Source of the DNA: Pseudisothecium myosuroides
Taxonomy: Eukaryota > Streptophyta > Bryopsida > Hypnales > Lembophyllaceae
NCBI GenBank assembly: GCA_951799445.1
Contig: OX637297.1
Span: 14,446,001-14,510,000, forward strand
Length of the DNA: 64,000 nt
Direction of reading: 5' to 3'
The translations under genes were made by a program, and so were the position numbers. The notes beneath the pieces were generated by a model. The model ran no database searches, had not been told where the DNA came from, and saw only the letters and a list, made by a program, of their open reading frames with translations. Each line of letters begins with the position of its first letter. Position 1 is the stretch's first letter. Positions 45,345 through 58,480 of the stretch are shown here, piece after piece.

Positions 45345-48300
45345 AACAATCGAGACATTGACCAACAAAACCTCTATGGCTTTGGTGCAAGATCTCGGGG
45401 GGGGCACCTAGTATTTTACTACAAACCACGTGCGAACAAGTGGTTTCTAATGAACTATAATTTCAACTTAAAATTTTGAGGGTTGCTTAATAATGACTAT
45501 AGGTTTCTATTGCCAAAATTTCAAACTAAAATAATAGTTGAAATGATTTGTACAAAAGGTTGAAAATGGCCTAAAACAGCATGTTTTTCAACTCAAATAT
45601 TTATAGAGATCACATTTAGATGACCATTGCATCAATACTCAACTCAAAATGAACTTTCAATAGAAAGCTATTTTTAGGAATTTTTTGTTCATTTTTTAGA
45701 CAATTTTTTAGGATATAATATAGGGGTGTGAAAGTTATTTTTCAGTTGTACAGTGTATCTAATTACTTCAAAAATTTGTAACTAATTGTCATTAACAAAT
45801 AAAAATATCAATAATTCAAAACATAAACTTTTGAAGTAGGAAAATCTAGTCATATTTTTTTTATTTCATTTTATTTAAATTTTAGGATATAATATAGGGG
45901 GTCCAAAGTTTTGTTCGCACGTGTTTTCTAATGGACACTCTAAGTGACCCCCTCGAGTGCAAGATTTGACTCGTGGTCCACAAAATGCCACTGTTTCTGT
46001 TGGTGACGTTCTACATGATCCCATCAAGGATGGCCAATAGCCCAGTGGTGGTGACGTGATCATTGGAGAGGACAAAATCCACCGGAAGCAGAAGATTGAT
46101 TATGTTTCTACAATTACCAATATACGCATACAACCTCACCACCTCTCACGGATGGACATTCCGCTATGTCGTCTAGTTCCTGTGCCCATGGTTAGGCCTA
46201 CTTTGGAATGTGACTTAATCCAACTAGAGACGGATTATGTCCACGGTTATGAAGTTGGTGCTCGAGTATTTTATGTCTGAGTTTCGGACAAGGGTGGCCA
46301 GGCAGGTGTATTCTCTGAAGCAGAGAAGGCAGAGTAGGGACCCCTATGGAATACTATCAACAACAAATTCAATGCTTACCACAACAATCAACCTGACCTG
46401 AAACACTTGGTGGGTGCAAAGTTTTTCATTTGCGATGTCAACCATCGCCGTCTAGCATGGATGGGACATATTAAAAGGCTTCACAGCAAAGAACCAAAGT
46501 GGCACATCCGTATTGATTCGATAGTTCTGGACACCAAAGGAAGACTTGCTGCAGCCATGCAAGTCATGCATGATTTTATTCAGTGAGTTCCACACGATCT
46601 GTTTGCAATTTTATGATTTATTTAGGTGTGTATGGCTTCAGTCTGACAATGTGATTCTGTCCTTCCATGTAGGCACACTAAAAACTCACACGTGAAAACG
46701 AATCTTGTCCATACCTTGTACCGTATTTGTAAGTATGGCATAATGCCAATAGAGAAGTTCATTGATTTGTTGAGCGTTGAGGATGCAAAGGCATGTCAAC
46801 AAAACGTTCAAAAATCATGGTACACAATGCCTATGGAGGTATTTACTTCATTTATTTTGTGGGTAATCTTCTTTTTATTCAGAAGTTCATCATTTTGAGT
46901 TTGGAATCTAGGTTGACGTGTCCTTCTACAGTCCTTGATATTTTTCCATTCAATCTATTTGTGCAGCAAGATATCTCAACATCATCAGATGTAGCCGTCC
47001 GCAAATACCACAAAGACACTGTAGTGAAGGATGTTACTCTAGCTGGTGTTACTGCAACGATGCGAACTGCAACAAAGGAAGCAACTAGATTGCATGTCCA
47101 AAAACTCTCTAAGATTCAATCTGTGGCCACTCCTATTTTAGGGGATGAGTGGCTGCAAGAGGTACATGGATTGGAGTCTTTTTTACTGCTAGATTTGTTG
47201 TTGTCAATACCTTGTTGAGGATGCTTATTTGCATCTATCTTGTCTCAGATTGAGTGGCATTAGAGCTTATACGCCGTTTAGGAGTTGACATTGGACAAGT
47301 TGCAACTCATTGCAACCGCAAATGCAGACACCCATCACAAAGTGAAGTAGCTTAAGTGGATAAACTCATCCGCCCCTACCCGTGAGGCACGTCGTATTCC
47401 ACCAAGACCAGCAAATGATGACAAAATAATAAGCTATCTTTCGAAGGCTTGTTGGTATGTTGCGGTAAATTTTTTTCTAATATCATATTCCAAAGCTTTT
47501 GGAAATTCTTACTTTTTCTTGCATTTCTAATTTTTTTGGCACAATCTCATTTGACAGCTTGAAGACTCTGCCCTCAAGTTATACAAGACTATCATTAAAG
47601 CCGACAACATTCACGTGAGTATGGACGTGCCTACAGAGCTAGTGACACTTTCTGACTACATTAAGGGATGGTGGATGAAACTGTGGGACCATGCATACGC
47701 AGGAGTCTTTAAGGGGGTGACTCTTTCAAAAAGTCTGATTCCTTTAAGGAATTCAAGGGCTCTACCATTGCGGTGAAGATGATCATTTACAGGTATAAAA
47801 TTGGTTTTTGAGGTATTTCATTAGTTTTCTCCTTCTCAGTCAATCTCCGTTTCTGTTTTTGAGATTAAGATCGGTGAAATGTATAGCTAAGAAATTGATT
47901 CTTGACTAGGTATTTCAAATTCGAACTATATGCAAAGAAGGCCATTTCCAAGGTCGATTTACCGTCGTTTCTGAACACTTGGCTAGATCGATTGTTCGAT
48001 GCATATATGTTCTCGGCTGCCCAGGACAAGAATTGGCCCAACGGTCATTTTCAAGCCGGCGCCTAGTACCTCGATTGCCTTGATGGATTTGTACTGGCGG
48101 AGGAAGAAGCTCTTTAAAAAAGCATTAAGGAGAGTCCCGTTCTAGAGGCGGAGGTACCTGAATTAGTTGGCCTTGATGCTGAAGCTTGGGAGAAGGCGTT
48201 GAAGAGGCGCAAGTTAGCCAACAAGAAAAAAGAGGAGAAGTGGGAAACCGCTAAGAAGAAACTTGAAGAAAATGAAGTGAAGAAGAGAGAGCGCAAAGCA

Positions 48301-50129
48301 GAGAAGGCCAAAATGGATGCCCAAGGCAAGCAAAAGAGGAAGAAGAGAAAAGCGGAGACTCTGGTGGTGGATCAAGCGACTAGTGATGGAGCCATGAAGG
48401 ACACTTCTTCAGGCTTCTCACTCACTCGGTCGTACTTGTTGCATGGCCTACCTTTGCAGGTTCTAGGCTTCAGCGCGATCGCCGCTATTGACCAATGTAT
48501 CTTGAATGTTTCTGTCTCTAGTCTGGATGGATTGGATAAAGTCCTTGTCTTGCAAGCGTTTAAGGACGTGATCACCCTTCTAGAAAAGGTACTCCATACA
48601 ATTTTGGTTAAGTTGGCATGTCTTTGCGAGCTGATTAGTATATTCTTGGACCTTATGCAAGTATTCACTCCGTGGCATGCCGTTGTAGTTCTCTGTTTTA
48701 CTAATGCTAACAGTTCTTGACATCTTTACATGTGTGCAGCATGCCTTGGACAAAGAACGCTTCTTCAATGGAGTGGTTACAGGAGAAGCAGTTGTGGACT
48801 TGATAATTGTTGATGTCCTGGAGGGTTTACCAGTTCCAACTGTATCAATTCCACCAACATCGATTCCACAGTGGAACCAGTTCTCCGCAGATGCTTTGCA
48901 GGCCATTTTCAACCTAGCGGCTAACTATATACACGACGCTGGTGCTCTTCTTGTGATCTACCCTTGTAGCCGGGACATTAAATCCTATGTCTTGGAGTAT
49001 TGTGAATCATTTGGGTTCAAATCCAAAATGGAGTGGTGGGGCACAAATAGATTGCATTTGACATCTCCCATAGACCTAGTTGACACGGTAAGCTCATTAC
49101 CATGGATAGTGGTCCATCTTTTCAATTGAATTTATGTTTAAGTTGAAGTAAGTTTATTTCCAAATTGGGTACTAATTGAAAACTTGTTGCAAACATTGCT
49201 CTTCAAAATGTCTCTATACGTGAAGGCTACAATTGGACGATCCAGGTCTTAGTTTAAATTCCAACATGTTCCACCTCATGCAAAAGCAGGCGTTAATGCG
49301 GGAAAAGATGACCTTCTTCAAAAATTTGCAACAAGGAGGACCAGACCATGAATGGTAATATTTCTTAGCGTGGGCTTCAAGAGAAGGCCAGCCCCTTCAT
49401 GCAAATGCATATTGAAGGAACTACCTCGCATGGTGACATTGTCCTAGATTGCTCTGCATCTATAGGTTAGTTAGGTGTTTTTTATTTATTCTTACAGTTA
49501 TTGCTTCTCATTAGCTAAACTCTACGAAATTCTAATAATTTTGGTTTTGGCATCTTTCTATCTTTGAAAGTGCCAGCATTTATGCTTGTCGGGCTATTGG
49601 GCGGCATGTAGTGGCCTTGGAGGAGGATAAGCCTATTTATGAGGCCCTCCTTGCTTCTTTTAACCACCCCGTTCTGATTCCAGAGCTGACACCACAAAGC
49701 TCTAAAGTTCCCTTGGTTGATTTGGATGAGGAGGTGGTGCTGGTGCAATGGGTGGTGAAGACATCATGGTTTAGTAAGTAAGTTTATCCCTATGCTTTTG
49801 AACCACAAATACATATGTAGATTAGTTTTGATAACTTGTTCTCATATTTATTTCTTGGTCTTTTGTAGAAAAGGTGCAAAAATGAAGATGGCATCAAATC
49901 AATCGTTCATTGCAGATCCGGCCTTCTTCCGTAGTCCTCCTAAAGCTTTTGAACTTCCAGTGTATGCTGAACCAGGCAGCTTGAGAGCCATGACCCTAAG
50001 CCACATTCTAGGGCCCAAACGGTAGATCCACGTGTTCTATTTTTTGTAGATGATTCCACTAAAGATTTTGGCGGTGAGTCATCAGACATTGATGAGAACT
50101 CTGCATCCGAATCTTCCAGCAGTACCTAA
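45345..50129 (+). pseudogene. ParB-like/DNA methyltransferase cargo gene, copy 2 (decayed)
   Basis: Exons placed by splice sites and alignment to copy 1: about 45345-46582 (interrupted at 45394-45956), 46673-46838, 46967-47161, 47249-47464, 47558-47792, 47910-48588, 48740-49087, about 49227-49465, 49571-49778 and the last pieces to 50129. The ParB box reads FICDVNHRRLAW (Gly lost). The methyltransferase core has DLIIVDVLEG, GDIVLDCSASIG and GRHVVALEED, and the tail is acidic (SSDIDENSASESSSST). At least six in-frame stops occur, most where copy 1 or sense suggests Gln or Trp (for example KVK*LKW against KARWLRW, AGA*YLD against AGEWYLD), plus a frameshift near 47720. It is divergent from transposase copy 2. 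Confidence 0.7.
45394..45956. mobile_element. Mutator-type miniature element inserted in a methyltransferase exon
   Basis: 563 bp flanked by the perfect 9-bp repeat GTGCAAGAT (45385-45393 and 45957-45965). The ends are CTCGGGGGGGGCACCTAG on the left and, complemented, TCGAGGGGGTCACTTAG on the right. The inverted arms reach CACGTGCGAACAA, about 45 bases. There is no coding content. Removing it joins SMALVQ to DLTRGPQNATV in one open frame of methyltransferase copy 2, which supports both the boundaries and the exon. Confidence 0.85.
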
Positions 50130-50364
50130 GCTCAAGGATACTCCCGAACCCTATCTATTGTATTTTGTATATTTCTCTATATAGTTATGATGTCTTCTCT
50201 TTGCATAGTATGATATCTTGCTTTTATAGGGTTTAGCAATTTTTTCCCTAGTTTGTACTCTACAACCTCACAAACCTTTAATTTGCACGTTTCAAAATTG
50301 GAAAATTGTAATATTTTGTAATCCACGGTCATAGGCCCACATCTAAAAATATCCAAAAAAAATT

Positions 50365-50438
50365 CATCCTAAACTTGAGGCTCACAGGCTCACAGGCTCA
50401 CAGGCTCATGCTCCAAAGCTCACAAAATAGCACCCCCG
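50365..50438. repeat. Right terminal inverted repeat of composite 2
   Basis: Contains GGCTCACA repeated in tandem (about 50381-50408), then CATGCTCCAAAGCTCAC and AAAATAGCACCCCCG. The complement begins CGGGGGTGCTATTTTGTG and continues AGC, matching the left end at ATTGTGAGC. Short GTGAGC-type tandem units also mark the ends of composite 1. Confidence 0.6.
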
Positions 50439-53400
50439 TGAAATGGGTATAAGTTGCATATTTTTTTGGATTCTAAATCCTAAGAACATTTAAAATTTGC
50501 GGAATTTTTTTTAAATCATTTACGTTCAAATATCCATGACATCTGATACTAATGGACATTAAAGTATATGGCCTCCATTGATTCCCAATTATGCACCAAT
50601 TTTCTTTAATTCACGTCGAGATGGATTGAAATGGATATAAGGTGCATAATTTTTATAATATTCTATATACTCTAAATATTTATATTTTGTAATATTTTTT
50701 AAGTCATTTACGTACAAACATCCATGACATTTGATATTCATGGACATTAAAATACAGGGCCTCTGTTTATTTCCAATTTTGTCTAATTTATATGGAGATG
50801 GATTTGAAATGGGTATAAGTTGCATATTTTTTTAGATTTTAAATCCTAAGAACATTTAAAACTTGCACAATTATTTTTAAACCATTTACATTCGAATATT
50901 TGTGACATTTGATACTATGGACATTAAAGTATAGGGCCTCCACTGATTTCCAGTTTTGTTTAATTCACATGGAGATGGATACTGAAAAGGGTGTAAATTG
51001 CATAATTTTTTAGATTCTAAATCTTAAGAATATTTACAACTTTCTCAAGTTTTTTTGAACCATTTACATACAAATATCCATGACATTTGAAATTTGTGGC
51101 CATTAAAATACAGGGCCTCCATTGATTTCCAATTTTCTTAATTCACATGGAGATGGATTTGAGATGAATATAAGTTGCATATTCTTTTGGATTCTAAATC
51201 CTAAAAATATTTACAACTTCCTCAAGTTTTTTGAAATCATTTACGTACAAGTATACATGACATTTGATATTCGTGGCCATTAAAATATAGCGCCTCCGTT
51301 CATTCCCAGTTTTTTTTAATTTATGTGGAGATGGATTTGAAATGGGTATAAGTTGCATACTTTTTTTTGGAATCTAAATTCTTAGTATATTTAAAACTTG
51401 CTCAATTTTATTTTAAATCATTTATGTATGAGTATCCATGACATTTGAAATTTGGGGACATTGCAATACAGGGCGTTCATTCATTCCAAAGTTTTTTTAT
51501 ATCACATTGAGATGGATTTAAAATAGGTACAAGTTGCATATTTTTTTAGATTCTAAATTCTAAGAATATTTACAACTTGTTCAATATTTTTATATCATTT
51601 GCGTACAAATGTCCATGACATTTGAAATTTGTCGCCATTAAAATACAGGGCCTCCGTTCATTCCCAATTTTGTTTAATTCACGTGGAGATGGATTTGAAA
51701 TGAGTATAAGTTGCATTATTTTTTTGGATTCTAATTCCTAAGAACATTAACGACTTGCCCAAAAAAAAATTAAATCATTTACATACAAACACCCATGACA
51801 TTTGATATTCATGGACACTAAATTACAAGGCCTCCGTTAATTTCCAATTTTGTTTAATTCAAGTGGAGATGGATTTGAAATGGGTATCAGTTGCATATTT
51901 TTTGAATTCTAATTCCTAAGAACATTAACAACTTGCCCAAAGAAATTTAAATCATTTACCTACAAATATCCATGACATTTGATATTTGAGGCCCTTAAAC
52001 TACAGAGGCTTTATTCATTTCCAATTTTACTTAATTCACAAGGAGATGGATTTGAAATCGGTATAAGTTGCATAATTTTTTGGATTCTAAATCTTTAGAA
52101 TATTTACAACTTGTTCAATTTTTTTAAATCCTTTACGTACAAACACTCATGACATTTGATATTTATGGACATTAAAATATAGGATCACCGTTCATTCCTA
52201 TTTTTGTTTATTTCACGTGGAGATGGATTTGAAATGGATATAAGCTGTAATTTTTTTTTGGAATCAAAATCCTAAGAATATTTTCATTTTTCTCAATTTA
52301 AAAAAGAAATTAACGTACAAATATCTATGACATTTGATATTCATGTCCACTTAAATACAGGGCATCCATTCAATCCCATATTTGTTTGTCAAGTGGAGAT
52401 GGATTCAAAATGGGTAGAAGTTGCAATTTTTTTGGATTCTCAATCCTAAAAATATTTACAACTTGATCAATTTTTAAAAAAAATTAACGTACAAAAATCT
52501 AAGACATTTGATATTCATGGCCACATAAATACAGGGCCTTCGTTTCTTCCCAATTTTGTTTAACAAATATGGAGAGAGATTTGAAATGGGTATAAGTTGT
52601 ATATTTATTTGGATTCTAAATCCTAAAAATATTTATAACTTGCCAAATTTTTCTAAGTCATTTACATACGAGTATCCATGACATTTGATATTTGTGGCCA
52701 CTAAAGTGCAATGCCTCTGTTCATTTCCAATTTTGTTAATTTCATATGGAGATGGATTTGAAATGGATATAAGTTGCAAATTCTTTGGGATTCTAAATCT
52801 TTAGAACATTCAAAGCTTGCTCAAATTTTTTTAAATCCTTTATGTACAAATATCTATAACATTTGATATTCATGGCCACTTAAATACAGGGCCTTTGTTC
52901 ATTTTCAATTTTGTTTGTTTCATGTGGAGATGGATTTGAAATGAATATAAGTTTCATACTTTTCTTGGAATCTAAATCCTAAGAATATTTACAACTTGCT
53001 TAAATTTTTTTTAAATCCTTTATGTACGATATCCATGACATTTGATATTTATGGACATTTAAATACAGGGCCTATGTTCATTCCCAATTTGGTTTAATTC
53101 TTGTGGAGATGTAATTTAAATGCGTAGAAGTTGCATATTTTTTTAGATTCTAACTCCTAAGAATATTTACAACTAGCTCAAGTTTTTTGAAACCATTTAC
53201 GTAAGAATATCCATGGCATTTGCTATTCATGGACACTTAAATATAGAGCCTCCGTTCATTTCCAATTTTGTTTAATTCACAAGGAGATGGATTTGAAATA
53301 GGTATCAGTTGCATATTTTTTGGATTCTAATTCCTAAGAACATTAACAACTTGCCCAAAGAAATTTAAATCACTTACGTACGAATATCCATGACATTCGA

Positions 53401-55635
53401 TATTTGAGGCCTTTGAGCTACAGGGGCTTCGTTCATTTCCAATTTTATTTAATTCACAAAGAGATGGATTCAAAATCAGTATAAGTTGCATATTTTTTTG
53501 GATTCTAAATCTTTAGAATATTTACAACTTGCTCAATTTTTTTTAAATCCTTTACGTATGAACACCCATGACATTTGATATTTATGGACATTAAAATATA
53601 GGGTCACCGTTCATTCCTATTTTTGTTTATTTTATGTGGAGATGAATTTGAATTCGGTAGAAGTTGCAATTTTTTTTTTTGATTCTAAATCCTGAGAATA
53701 TTTTCATTTTGCTCAATTTAAAAAAGAAATTAATGTACAAATATCTATGACATTTGATATTCATGTCCATTTAAATACAAGGCATCCTTTTAGTCCCATA
53801 TTTGTTTAAGTCAAGTAGAGATGGATTTGAAACGGGTATAAGTTGCAAATTTTCTTGGATTCTAAATCCTAAGATTATTTACAAGTTGCTCAAATTTTCT
53901 AAAATCATTTACATACGAATATCCATGCAATTTGATATTTATGGACATTAAAATACAAGGCCTCCGATCATTCCCAATTTTGTTCAATTCATGTGGAGAG
54001 GGATTTGAAATGGGTATAAGTTGCATACTTTTTTGGATTCAAAATCCTTAGAATATTTACAACTTGCTACTATTTTTTTAAATCATTCACATACAAATAT
54101 TCATAACATTTGATATTTGTGGCCACTAAAATACAAGGCCTCCGTTCATTCCCAATTTTGTTTAATTCACGTGGAGAGGGATTTGAAATGGGTATAAGAT
54201 GTATACTTTTTTGGATTCAAAATCCTAAGAATATTTACAGCTTGCTACTATTTTGTTAAAGTATTTACATACAAATATCCATGACTTTGGTATTCATAGC
54301 CACTAAAGAAAAGGGCCTTTGTTTATATGCAATTTTGTTTAATTCACGTTGAGATGGATTTGAAATGAATATAAGTTGCATACTTTTTTGGATTCTAAAT
54401 CCTCAAAATATTTACAACTTGCTTCTATTTTTCTAAATTTTTTACATACGAATATCCGTGACATTTTATATTTATGGCCACTTAAAAAAAAGGCCTCCAT
54501 TTATTCCCAATTTTATTTAATTAACGTAGAGAGAGATATAAAATGGATATAAGTTGCATATTTTTTGTGATTCTAAATCCTAAGAATACTTACAACTTGC
54601 TCAAATTTTTTAAATCATTTATGTACAAATATCCATGACATTTGATATTCATGGACATTAAAATATAGGGCCTCCATTTATTTCCAATTTTGTTTAATTT
54701 ACCCGGAGATGTATTTGAAATGGGTATAAGTTGCATATTTTTGTTGGATTCTAAATCCTAAGAACATTTATTTTTTTATTTTATTTTTTTAAATCATTTA
54801 CGTACAAGTATCCATGAAATTTGATATTTGTGGGCATTAAAATATAGAGCCTCCTTTTATTCCCAATTTTGTTTAATTCATGTGAAGATGGATTTGAAAT
54901 GGATATAAGTTGCATATTTTTTTGTGATTCTAAATCCTTAGAATATTTACAACTTGCTACTGTTTTTTTAAATCATTTACATACAAATATCCATGAAATT
55001 TGATATTCGTGTCCTCTAAAGTACAAGGCCTTTGTTCATTTCCAATTTAATTTAATTTATACGGAGATAGATTTGAAATGGGTATAAGTTGCATACTTTT
55101 TTGGATTCTAAATCCTAAGAATTTTAAGATCTTGCTTAAATTTTTTTAAATCATTTACATACAAATATCAATGAAATTTGATATTTGTGTCCTCTAAAGT
55201 ACAAGGCCTTTGTTCATTTCCAATTTAATTTAATTTATAAGGAGATGGATTTGAAATGGGTATAAGTTGCATACTTTTTTAGATTCTAAATCCTAAGAAT
55301 ATTAAGATCTTGCTTAAATTTTTTTAAATCATTTACATACAAATATCAAAGACATTTGATATTCCTGGGCATTAAAGTACAGGGCCTCCGTTCATTCTCA
55401 ATTTTGTTGAATTCATGTAGAGATGGATTTGAAATGGATATAAGTTGCATATTTTTTGTGGATTTTAAATCCTAAAAATAATTAAAACTTGCTACTATTT
55501 TTTTAATCATTTATATAAAAATAGCCATGGCATTTGATATTTGTGGCCTTTAAAATACAGGGCCTCCGTTCATTCCCAATATTGTTTAATTCATGTGGAG
55601 ATGGATTTAAATGGGTATAAGTTGCATCATTAGAA
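50439..55635. repeat. Satellite A, right segment (about 29 units of about 180 bp)
   Basis: A continuous array with the same unit as the left segments; for example CCTCCGTT anchors lie at 51651 and 51831. Units are diverged from each other, and the array ends at GGTATAAGTTGCATCATT near 55630. The 9-bp duplication of composite 2 is at 50439-50447. Confidence 0.9.
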
Positions 55636-55639
55636 TGAA

Positions 55640-57810
55640 TCTGAGGCTTAGTGGGGGCCGCGAGTTTGAAGAGAGCTTTAGTAACTTTTACTTCAACCTG
55701 CGGGCAGATTAGGGTTTTGGAGACAACCATGTAGGACGTGGGAAGCCACGCAATAGGACCTTTGCTTCTTCTTCATTGCAACGCTACTAGCGAAGTTGAT
55801 TTTTTAATCTCTGTTTTAGCATGATCGCAATTCCAGTGACTTGTAATTGTCTAGTAATCCGCAATTCCATTTTCACGATTTTCTCGATGTTTAAAAATGA
55901 TTTTCACGAATTTTTGACGATTTTCTTGGGTTTCTTTACGGTATGAGACAATCTTTCTTGCAATTCTAGTCTTCTTCTACACAATTTTCTTGGGATTTCA
56001 TTTACAGCATGAGGTGGTTGTCTTTGCAACTCCACTCTCCTTCTTCGCAATTTTCAACAATGAGGCAGTCTTTTTTGCAACCCTAGTCTTAGTCTTATTT
56101 TGGCAAACTTACGGTCTGCCAGGACTATGCTATTGTATCTGACAATACTCCTGACAATATCCATGGCAAACTTTTTTTATTTCTTTTCAAGCATGAGGCG
56201 GCCCAAAACCAGCTTCCAAGCAGTGGCTCTATTCATTCAGAAAAATGAAGATGGTGACTGGATAACCGTTAGATATGAATTGCAATCTTGGATTACATTG
56301 CAATCAGGAAAGTGGAGCAGCCATACCAAAGACTCTTCTAAGTATGAATGAGATTCTACAGATGGAGCTTGGAAAGCTCAAATTCAAAGATTCAAAATGA
56401 AGGCAGGATCAAAGGATGTTGTATCTCAGATACTTGTGCGACATGCTTATCAATTTCAAGAGCTAGACTTGGACCCTTTACTTGGTGCTTCAACAAGAGC
56501 ATGTAGCTGTAAGTCAAAATTATTCTAATTCCAGTAGCTTTGTTATAATTGATTTTGCTCTCAACTCAGAACTCTCTTGTTTGATAGTTTCTCCAAGTGA
56601 AAGTCGGTTACAGGATTTGAGGCAACTTGATCTAAATTTGTTAGAAGCATAATTATATTGGAGCATAGTTCCCATTATTCAGTATTATTTAGCTGTTTAA
56701 CCTGTTCTTTTGTTAAATCTCTTATTAAAATGGTGAGCACTGATTGAACAAGGCTTTCTCACAATTGTTTCTAGTGACTCCTGCTTTTTACAACTCTGTT
56801 TCTTTTTTTTGGTCTTTTTTAATTTGTAATGAGAAGGCAACTTTTGATTTGAATAGAATCGGAGTGATTTAGAGTTTTTTTGTTGTTTGAAGCTTGTACA
56901 AGTTTTGACTTGTATTTGTAAGGTAGATCTTTATCTATCATCGTACGAGGACTGGATGGATCCCAAGAGCATTACATGGGTTATTGTTGTTCTACATGCT
57001 GATATTGGAGAAGCAATACAAGATAGACAAAGTCATAGAGTTGATGGAGAGCAGCATTTTCTTCTACAATGCAATGTTTGTGCCAAAAATTGGAGAAGAC
57101 TTATATGGACATCTAGAAGCATTGCCTCTTCCAGACTTCAATGACCCACAATGGCCTTTACTAGATATGGCCACTAGTGAAGGTTTTCGGCACCGCATGT
57201 TTGAAGATATTTTTAAATCCATGAAAGCCAATACTGGTAGTAGAGATAACCACCTGCAATGGTTTATTTCATCCATGTAATGGTTGACCTATTTGTTGTA
57301 TCTTCTAATATCCACAGAACACCAACATCCTTTGTGTTAAAAAATCCTTCTTCAAAATTGCTAGTCATTGTTGGACAAAGGATGGGATGAGAAGCTTCAT
57401 ACAAGTGCAGACATCATCAAGTGTAAGGTGAATCGACAAAGTATCATTTTCAGGTGACAATCATATAATCTTTGCAACTTCTTGTTTATATGAATAAAGT
57501 GTTTTGCACATCTTCTTATTATTGGGTTGATTGCAGATACCACATTTCAAGACAAACCTTGTATATGAGATTTCAATTCAACCGCGAGTGAATGCTACCC
57601 AATAAAACTTGGGTACCTATAGATCAATGTGAAGCAATTGAAATGATATTCATCACATGCAAAATGGATGAGTGCCGGTAACAAGTGCAAGTGGGACGAA
57701 AGTGGTCTATAGCAAATCTTTGTGAGGAAATAAAGATTGTGCTTGGACATGATGGTCCAAAGAGGTTTTGGTTGTACATAATAGAAGATCAAGGACAAGC
57801 TTTAAAGGTA
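55640..57810 (+). pseudogene. Decayed multi-exon gene of unknown function
   Basis: Exon-like frames: MRRPKTSFQAVALFIQKNED and DWITVRYELQSWITLQSGKW (about 56180-56350, then TGA), AWKAQIQRFKMKAGSKD to a GTAAGTC donor near 56510, YEDWMDPKSITWVIVVLHAD (56939 on) shifting frame near 57020 to KVIELMESSIFFYNAMF, GEDLYGHLEALPLPDFNDP and SEGFRHRMFEDIFKSM (to 57280). A last piece reads YHISRQTLYMRFQFN and LCEEIKIVLGHDGPKRFW (57540-57808) before a GT donor. Stops and shifts separate the parts. There are no catalytic motifs that I recognise. Confidence 0.45.
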
Positions 57811-58480
57811 GTTTCATGTCACATACTTTTGTGTTTCTTTTAAGATCCTTTGAAGTGGCTTATTGGCTTATTGATGATTCAATGAGATTATATTGGACTT
57901 GGGTAGATCAATGAGAAGAATGAGAAGCAAATATTAGTGGAATTTTTTTTTCCTCCCAACAAACTACAGATAGTGCCTCATGATCTATGATATTTTTCTC
58001 ATAGATTGTATGTACAATTAAACGTAGAAACACCTAGATCAATTGCATAGATTTTCCAACAAATTCCCAACCAGCTTTTCAAACACTCCTCAACTTAAAC
58101 ATGTTTCCCCTTCACCTGCGCTAAGGTTTATAAGTAAGGTAGCTACAGGATCGATCTCATTTGCATTGGTTTTGTAATTTCGTTGGACGATGGCTAGGGG
58201 AGATAGCAAGATCACAAGCATTTCAATTGGGTGCCAATCGCTTTGGCCAATTAGCCTGAAAAGTAGAAATCTGGATCTTAGAGTTAGCAGGCACCTGCTT
58301 GTCTACCTACTTGCAGAAGAATTTCAGTCAAATTGCAATGGAATCTCAAGTGCAGGAGTCAATTGATTTGGATTGAATCTCAAGTGCAGGAGGCCTAATT
58401 GACTCTTGAGTTGCCACATGGCAGATTTGACCTAATCAACCTCTCGCACAACTCTTAAAATCAGAAAAGAATTTTAATTG
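57811..58480. other. No gene identified
   Basis: AT-rich DNA with no exon or repeat structure that I can support. Confidence 0.35.

Larger units (their letters stand above)
33867..50438. mobile_element. MULE composite element 2 with ParB-methyltransferase cargo (nested insertions)
   Basis: The 16.6-kb element is inserted in satellite A with a perfect 9-bp duplication. The outer ends share ATTTTGTGAGC/AAATTGTGAGC and a GAGC-rich stretch. Content: transposase on minus (35041-41603, split by retroelement copy 2), an array of 138-bp units (43210-45190, holding a CACTA foldback), and the methyltransferase gene on plus (about 45345-50129, holding a Mutator-type miniature element). The divergent gene order is the same as in composite 1, in the opposite orientation. 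Both genes carry many stops. Confidence 0.85.
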
